Positions 6,729-9,805 of a stretch of 9,805 bases of DNA are shown here, one piece after another. Location: the NCBI GenBank assembly GCA_021848165.1, contig JAJZMW010000012.1, positions 1 to 9,805 of the forward strand. Reading direction: 5' to 3'. Both the position numbers and the translations under genes were made by a program. The notes beneath the pieces are model-generated. The model worked only from the letters and a program-made list of their open reading frames with translations, ran no database searches and was not told the DNA's origin. Origin of the DNA: Thermoplasmata archaeon. Lineage in GTDB: Archaea > Thermoplasmatota > Thermoplasmata > Lutacidiplasmatales > UBA184. The stretch's first letter is position 1; every line of letters begins with the position of its first letter.

Positions 6729-7178
6729 GTGCTCGTCGACACGAACCTCTGGCTCCTCGGCGCGCAGGGGCGGGTCCGCCTCGAGGAGATCATCGCGCTG
6801 GTGCCGGGCGCCACCCTTCTCGCCCCGCGCGAAGTGCTGCGGGAACTGCGGGTCCTCGACGCGCAGGGGCGACCCGCGGCGGCCGGCGCCCTTTGCCTGG
6901 CGGCCCGCGCCGAGCTCCTTCCGAGCCCGGGCCGGGGAGATGCGGCGATCCTCGCGGCGGCGCGACGCGCCGGCGTCACCCTCGCGACCGCGGACCGAGA
7001 CCTGGAGCGGCGCGCCCTCGCCTCGGGCGTTCCGGTCGTCGGCCTTCGGGAGCGAGGGAGGTTCGCGTTGCGACCGACGGCCCGAGGAAAGATTATGAAG
7101 CGCGCGCGGCTCGTTCGGCCGGACGCTCGGAGACCGGATGCGCGACGACGACAAGCTGCTCGCAGGGACCGGCGCTGA
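6729..7178 (+). CDS. PIN-domain protein (putative RNase)
   Basis: This 149-residue product opens with MLVDTN, the hallmark of PIN nucleases (D4). Other likely metal-binding acids are E39 (VLREL), D71 (GRGDAAIL) and D89/D91 (ATADRDLERRA), followed by GVPVVGLRERGRF (100-112). The pattern resembles the short archaeal PIN proteins related to Fcf1/Nob1 rRNA-processing nucleases and VapC; no antitoxin gene adjoins it, so a toxin role is not supported. The PIN fold appears to end near residue 115, and the remaining 35 or so residues are an Arg-rich tail whose DNA overlaps the start of the next gene by 41 bases. The start is GTG at 6729, 16 bases after the ligase stop, so translation probably depends on the ligase message. 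Confidence in the fold is good; the target is unknown. Confidence 0.82.
   Translation: MLVDTNLWLLGAQGRVRLEEIIALVPGATLLAPREVLRELRVLDAQGRPAAAGALCLAARAELLPSPGRGDAAILAAARRAGVTLATADRDLERRALASGVPVVGLRERGRFALRPTARGKIMKRARLVRPDARRPDARRRQAARRDRR
7089..7098 (+). promoter_or_regulatory. Possible internal TATA-like box and ribosome site for the hydrolase
   Basis: AAGATTATGA is an AT-rich island inside the PIN gene tail, centred about 44 bases before the ATG at 7138, which would give a leader near 18 bases. GGAG at 7129-7132, five bases before that ATG, could serve as a Shine-Dalgarno site. The hydrolase may thus have its own promoter as well as read-through from the ligase. Confidence 0.3.
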
Positions 7179-8118
7179 GTTCGGCAGCGGGGTCATCGGC
7201 GTCTGCGACATCTGCGGGACCCGCCAAGCGGTCATCGTCCTCGAGAAGGAGCGCTACAAGCTCTGCGTGATCGATTTCCTCAACAAGACCTGGCTCCGCT
7301 CGGAGAAGAAGCCGGGCGCCCCGTTGTCGCCCTACCGGAGCGAGAGGATCTGGTACGAGACCGAGCAGACCCCGTCGGGTCGCGCGACGGCGATCCAGCT
7401 CGTCCCGACCAAACCCGTGCGCCATCCGGTCGTCCTCATCGCGCCGGATACCTACGGCCTGACCACCACGCTCTTGGACGCGGCGATCCGGTTCGCGAAG
7501 GAGGGGATGGAGGTCCTCCTGCCCGACGTCGCCAAGGTCGATGGGATCGGGATGCGTCAGCACTTCGCCCTCCGATCGTCGGCGCGGTTCCGCGGCGGAG
7601 TGAGCCTGGAGGCGCCCCCCGTGGCCCGGCTCGTCCGGCTGTACCGGGACGGGCTCGCGTATCTTCGGTCGCGCGAGATGGTCGACCCGGCCCGGTCCGC
7701 CGTCTTCGGCACCTCCTACGGAGCGAGCCTTGCCCTCGGGGTGGCGGCGCAGGATGTGCGGCTCGCGGCCGTGGCGCTCGCCTATCCGGTCCCGGTGCAC
7801 CCGGCCACGTTCCCGGGGCTGGTCAACGCGCCGCTCTTCGTGGCCCACGCGGGGGCCGACGCGCTCTCCCGCAAGGCCGTGGCCCAATTCGAGGCGGTGC
7901 GATCCTCGCTCCAATCCCCGATCGAGATCGTCGAGTTCCCCGGGATGCGCCACGACTTCCTCTCGCGGGACCTCGGCGCCTACGATCTCGGCGCCGCCGA
8001 GTCGGCGTGGGACCGGATCCTGGGGTTCCTCAAGGGCGCGCTCCTTCCGGCGCCCCCGCGCCCGCTCCCGCCCCCGATCCGCACCGCGCCTCCGCCGTCG
8101 GCGGCCGCGGCGCCGTGA
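7138..8118 (+). CDS. Dienelactone-hydrolase-like alpha/beta hydrolase with N-terminal Cys motif
   Basis: The 326-residue protein has an alpha/beta-hydrolase core from about residue 75 to 300. HPVVLIAPDTYGL (96-108) looks like the first core strand and oxyanion loop; GTSYGAS (191-197) is the nucleophile elbow with S193; D241 (HAGADAL) and H272 (GMRHDF) complete a plausible triad. The layout resembles dienelactone hydrolases, but those normally use Cys as nucleophile, so an esterase or lactonase with a changed substrate is more likely than a true dienelactone hydrolase. An N-terminal segment (20-50) carries C23, C26 and C43 (CDICG then LC), resembling part of a metal ribbon with only three cysteines. 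A Pro/Ala-rich tail (303-326) ends the protein. It overlaps the PIN gene by 41 bases. It is soluble, with no signal peptide visible. Confidence 0.85.
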   Translation: MRDDDKLLAGTGAEFGSGVIGVCDICGTRQAVIVLEKERYKLCVIDFLNKTWLRSEKKPGAPLSPYRSERIWYETEQTPSGRATAIQLVPTKPVRHPVVLIAPDTYGLTTTLLDAAIRFAKEGMEVLLPDVAKVDGIGMRQHFALRSSARFRGGVSLEAPPVARLVRLYRDGLAYLRSREMVDPARSAVFGTSYGASLALGVAAQDVRLAAVALAYPVPVHPATFPGLVNAPLFVAHAGADALSRKAVAQFEAVRSSLQSPIEIVEFPGMRHDFLSRDLGAYDLGAAESAWDRILGFLKGALLPAPPRPLPPPIRTAPPPSAAAAP

Positions 8119-8130
8119 CCTCCGCGTCCG

Positions 8131-8523
8131 CTACGGATCGACGGGGATCGACCCCGCGGTCTCGACGAGCTCCTTCGCCGCGCGCGTGAATCGCAGGAGC
8201 TTCGCGAGGTTCCCCTTCACCCGGATCGTGCCGCTCATGATCGCGCCGACCGGGTCGAGCTGGCGGTGGATGAGCTTCGACCATGTCTCGGCGCTGCCCT
8301 CGAAGACGTACTCGCTCGCGACCGCCGAGGCGTCCTCGTGATAGGTCGCGGCCTGGCACGTGCCGTGAGCGAGGGTCAGGGCCACGCCCGGCGCGGGCGG
8401 CGTCGCCCCGCCGACGCGCAAGAGGATATCCCCTTCCCACATCTCGGCCGCCTTGGCGTACTCCGCGTTCGCGTTGAGAGCGCTCCGTAGGGCGTCGGCC
8501 CACGCCTGCGACGGGAACTTCAT
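8131..8523 (-). CDS. SCP2 sterol-carrier-domain protein
   Basis: This 130-residue protein looks like a single SCP2-type lipid-binding domain. Supporting blocks are the N-terminal WADALRSALNAN, the strand region GDILLRVGG (31-39), FEGSAETWSKL (74-84) and the SGTIRVKGNLAKLL segment (97-110), which matches the G-x-I-x-V-x-G-N-x-x-K-L pattern of the family. SCP2 domains bind fatty acyl-CoAs and other lipids in a hydrophobic tunnel. It lies 50 bases downstream of the 3-hydroxyacyl-CoA dehydrogenase on the same strand, so a role in presenting acyl-CoAs to beta-oxidation is a reasonable inference. The ATG start (8521-8523) has its own TATA-like box about 28 bases upstream. It converges on the hydrolase gene with a 12-base gap. 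Confidence 0.85.
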   Translation of the reverse strand: MKFPSQAWADALRSALNANAEYAKAAEMWEGDILLRVGGATPPAPGVALTLAHGTCQAATYHEDASAVASEYVFEGSAETWSKLIHRQLDPVGAIMSGTIRVKGNLAKLLRFTRAAKELVETAGSIPVDP

Positions 8524-8545
8524 CGGCGGGGGAGCGGGCGAGCGC

Positions 8546-8553
8546 GACTTAAC
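8546..8553 (-). promoter_or_regulatory. TATA-like box for the SCP2 gene
   Basis: On the minus strand this reads GTTAAGTC, centred about 27 bases before the ATG at 8523, the spacing expected for a leaderless message. It lies in the 50-base gap behind the dehydrogenase stop, so the SCP2 gene can be expressed by itself. Confidence 0.5.
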
Positions 8554-8573
8554 GCTATGCGACCCCCGTCCGG

Positions 8574-9539
8574 TCAGTCCGGGTAGTCGAAGAACCCACG
8601 GCCGGTCTTGCGACCGAGGTGCCCTGCGTCAACGAGGCGGCGCAGCCGGAGCGCCGGGCGGTACTTGGGATCGCCGGTCTCGCGGTAGAGGGTCTGGGCG
8701 ACCTCGAGCGCCACATCGAGTCCGATCATGTCGCCGAGCTCGAACGGGCCCATCGGCATCCCCGCCCCGCTCTTCATGGCGAGATCGATGTCGCGCGCGC
8801 TCGCGAGCTGCTCTTCGAGGGCGAAGCACGCTTCGTTGAGGACCGGGATCAGCAGCCGGTTCACGACGAACGCCGGCGACTCTCGGACGCGGATCGGAAC
8901 CAGCGGAAAGCGATGGTTGCGCATCCCCTGGAAGAGGTCGACGACCTCGTCGACGAGCTCTTCGCGGGTGTCGACGCCCCCCGCGATCTCGACGAGGGGG
9001 AGCGTGGAGGGAGGGTTGAAGAAGTGGGTCACGAGGGTCTCGCGCACGTGACGGAGGCCCCGGGCGAGCCGGGTGATCGATAGGGAGGAGGTGTTCGACC
9101 CGATCACCGCGTACTCGGGGACGACCGCGTCCAGGGCTTCCAGCACCGGTCGCTTGACCTCGGAGCGCTCGAAGACCGCCTCGATCACGAGGTCGACCTC
9201 CGCGAAGGCGGCGTAGTCGGTGGTCCCGTGGACCCGGGCCACGATCTCGTCCCCGCGCGCTCGGGAGACCTTGGGCGCGAGCCGCGTCCGCAGCGTCGCG
9301 ACCTGCTCGTTCGAGAGCGCGACCCCGAGGCCCTGGATCCGCTCGATCTCTCGGTCGGCCCGCGCGGCGTGAAAGGCGACGAGCTCGTCGACGATCGACC
9401 GCACGCGGGCGAGGCCCCGCTCGACCAGTTTCGCATCGACGTCCTTGAGGACGACCTCGATGCCGTTGAACGCGAGGAGCTCCGCGATCGCCGCGCCCAT
9501 CGTCCCGGCGCCCACGACGCCCGCTTTGGCGACCCGCAT
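8574..9539 (-). CDS. 3-hydroxyacyl-CoA dehydrogenase
   Basis: The 321-residue protein oxidises (S)-3-hydroxyacyl-CoA to 3-ketoacyl-CoA with NAD+, the third step of beta-oxidation. The NAD-binding Rossmann motif is GAGTMG (10-15) with the acidic LKDVD strand end (31-35). SNTSSLSI (148-155) and the catalytic THFFNPP block (171-177) follow; H172 and E184 are the dyad, with the usual 12-residue spacing, and N227 lies in FVVNRLLIP. The C-terminal domain shows GAGMPMGPFELGDMIGLD (258-275) and ends with GRKTGRGFFDY (309-319). It is a stand-alone dehydrogenase with no fused enoyl-CoA hydratase. The region between residues about 45 and 105 is roughly 30 residues longer than in typical single-domain members. 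The frame stays open to 9719, but the extra 60 residues overlap the tRNA and precede the Rossmann start, so ATG 9539 is chosen; a TATA-like box lies 33 bases upstream. Confidence 0.95.
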   Translation of the reverse strand: MRVAKAGVVGAGTMGAAIAELLAFNGIEVVLKDVDAKLVERGLARVRSIVDELVAFHAARADREIERIQGLGVALSNEQVATLRTRLAPKVSRARGDEIVARVHGTTDYAAFAEVDLVIEAVFERSEVKRPVLEALDAVVPEYAVIGSNTSSLSITRLARGLRHVRETLVTHFFNPPSTLPLVEIAGGVDTREELVDEVVDLFQGMRNHRFPLVPIRVRESPAFVVNRLLIPVLNEACFALEEQLASARDIDLAMKSGAGMPMGPFELGDMIGLDVALEVAQTLYRETGDPKYRPALRLRRLVDAGHLGRKTGRGFFDYPD

Positions 9540-9568
9540 CGTCCGCTCGATCGGCCACCGACCGCGCC

Positions 9569-9576
9569 TTACATAA
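9569..9576 (-). promoter_or_regulatory. TATA box for the 3-hydroxyacyl-CoA dehydrogenase
   Basis: On the minus strand this reads TTATGTAA, a clear AT-rich island centred about 33 bases before the ATG at 9539. This predicts a leader of only a few bases and supports that start. Confidence 0.55.
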
Positions 9577-9620
9577 CCGTCACCCGGGGCGGGGCGAGCG
9601 TCGGCGCGGATGCGCGAAGA

Positions 9621-9626
9621 CTTATG
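9621..9626 (+). promoter_or_regulatory. TATA-like box for tRNA-Ser
   Basis: CTTATG is centred about 28 bases before the tRNA 5' end (9651). The same core occurs at a similar distance upstream of tRNA-Thr. Confidence 0.5.
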
Positions 9627-9650
9627 CGGGGGGGGTCCTGCCCCGGCCGA

Positions 9651-9765
9651 GCGGGGATGGCCCAGCCCGGTAAGGCGCAGGATTGCTAATCCTGTGGTGA
9701 TTTCACCTCGGGGGTTCAAAGGAAGGCCGGGCCCTTCCGGTCTTCGGAGACTCCCCCTCCCCGCG
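9651..9765 (+). tRNA. tRNA-Ser (anticodon GCU) interrupted by a 31-base T-loop intron
   Basis: Exon 1 (9651-9720) holds acceptor strand GCGGGGA (9651-9657), a three-pair D stem, anticodon stem CAGGA/TCCTG with loop TTGCTAA (anticodon GCT at 9685-9687), the long variable arm GGTG-ATTT-CACC (9696-9707) that marks class II tRNA-Ser, T-stem GGGGG (9710-9714) and T-loop bases TTCAAA. The normal continuation is missing; instead 31 bases intervene before T at 9752, CCCCC (9753-9757, perfect T-stem partner), TCCCCGC (9758-9764, perfect seven-pair acceptor partner) and discriminator G (9765), as expected for serine. The mature tRNA would be 84 nt with T-loop TTCAAAT. CCA is not encoded. It decodes AGC and AGU. 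A scan that ignores non-canonical introns would call this a broken tRNA. Confidence 0.9.
9721..9751 (+). other. tRNA intron at position 59/60 (bulge-helix-bulge)
   Basis: The insert folds back with the exon into a bulge-helix-bulge. The T-stem is the outer helix. T9715-A9718 faces G9746-G9749 as the four-position central helix (T-G, T-A and C-G pairs plus one A-G mismatch). Bases 9719-9721 and 9750-9752 form the two three-base bulges. GAAGGCCGG (9722-9730) pairs with CCGGTCTTC (9737-9745) in a nine-pair intron helix with a six-base loop. Cutting after the second base of each bulge releases exactly 9721-9751 and leaves a normal seven-base T-loop. An intron shifted one base left is also possible, but it fits the bulges less well. 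Confidence 0.85.
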
Positions 9766-9805
9766 CTCCGGCGCCTCGGCGCTCTCCTCCGGCCGACGGA
9801 ATCGA

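Noticed and set aside
6729..7178. VapBC-type toxin-antitoxin system
   Set aside because: The PIN protein has no small DNA-binding or AbrB/RHH antitoxin gene beside it; its neighbours are metabolic genes, and its sequence looks nearer to archaeal Fcf1/Nob1-like PIN proteins.
9540..9719. 60-residue N-terminal extension of the 3-hydroxyacyl-CoA dehydrogenase
   Set aside because: It overlaps the tRNA-Ser gene and its promoter, lies upstream of the TATA-like box, and the family starts just before the GxGxxG motif.
9740..9751. Alternative local hairpin GTCT-TCGG-AGAC at the intron 3' end
   Set aside because: It is only four pairs and excludes the nine-pair intron helix and the central helix, which together explain both splice sites; it may be a transient alternative fold.
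9721..9765. tRNA-Ser as a pseudogene or assembly error
   Set aside because: The missing T-stem and acceptor strands are present with perfect pairing after the insert, and the insert folds into a bulge-helix-bulge, which an error or decay would not produce.
9766..9805. Possible gene or terminator in the last 40 bases
   Set aside because: The stretch is too short to judge; no T-run, no recognisable coding signature and no start codon context can be supported.

Overview
The window is very GC-rich (roughly two thirds G+C by eye) and reads as chromosomal DNA of an archaeon. The archaeal signs are AT-rich TATA-like boxes placed about 25-33 bases before start codons with almost no leader, two tRNA genes without an encoded CCA, and a tRNA-Ser interrupted by a short insert that folds into the bulge-helix-bulge recognised by archaeal tRNA-splicing endonuclease. 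The gene mix (acyl-CoA metabolism, an enolase-superfamily sugar-acid dehydratase, urocanase, stand-alone CinA domain, archaeal PIN protein) would fit a high-GC heterotrophic member of the Thermoplasmatota, but that placement is inference.

Layout. 1-580: the 3' end of a ZIP-like metal permease (+). 635-1864: an enolase-superfamily acid-sugar dehydratase (+), whose stop codon overlaps that of a CinA-family protein (1861-2724, -). cinA lies 15 bases behind tRNA-Thr(UGU) (2740-2812, -). A short divergent promoter region (2813-2903) separates this from urocanate hydratase (2904-4571, +), which again meets its convergent neighbour, a Nudix hydrolase (4568-5032, -), at overlapping stops. A second divergent region (5033-5113) leads to an AMP-forming acyl-CoA ligase (5114-6712, +), followed closely by a PIN-domain protein (6729-7178) and a dienelactone-hydrolase-like protein (7138-8118). 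On the minus strand a 3-hydroxyacyl-CoA dehydrogenase (8574-9539) precedes an SCP2 lipid-carrier protein (8131-8523). A divergent spacer then leads to the intron-containing tRNA-Ser(GCU) (9651-9765, +). The last 40 bases show nothing recognisable.

How the genes may work together. The ligase, the 3-hydroxyacyl-CoA dehydrogenase and the SCP2 protein suggest activation and beta-oxidation of acyl chains; the hydrolase may supply or process related esters or lactones. Urocanase (histidine breakdown) and the dehydratase (sugar-acid breakdown) fit the same picture of a heterotroph using amino acids, sugar acids and lipids. No mobile element, CRISPR array, defence island or phage gene is visible. The most unusual feature is the T-loop intron in tRNA-Ser.
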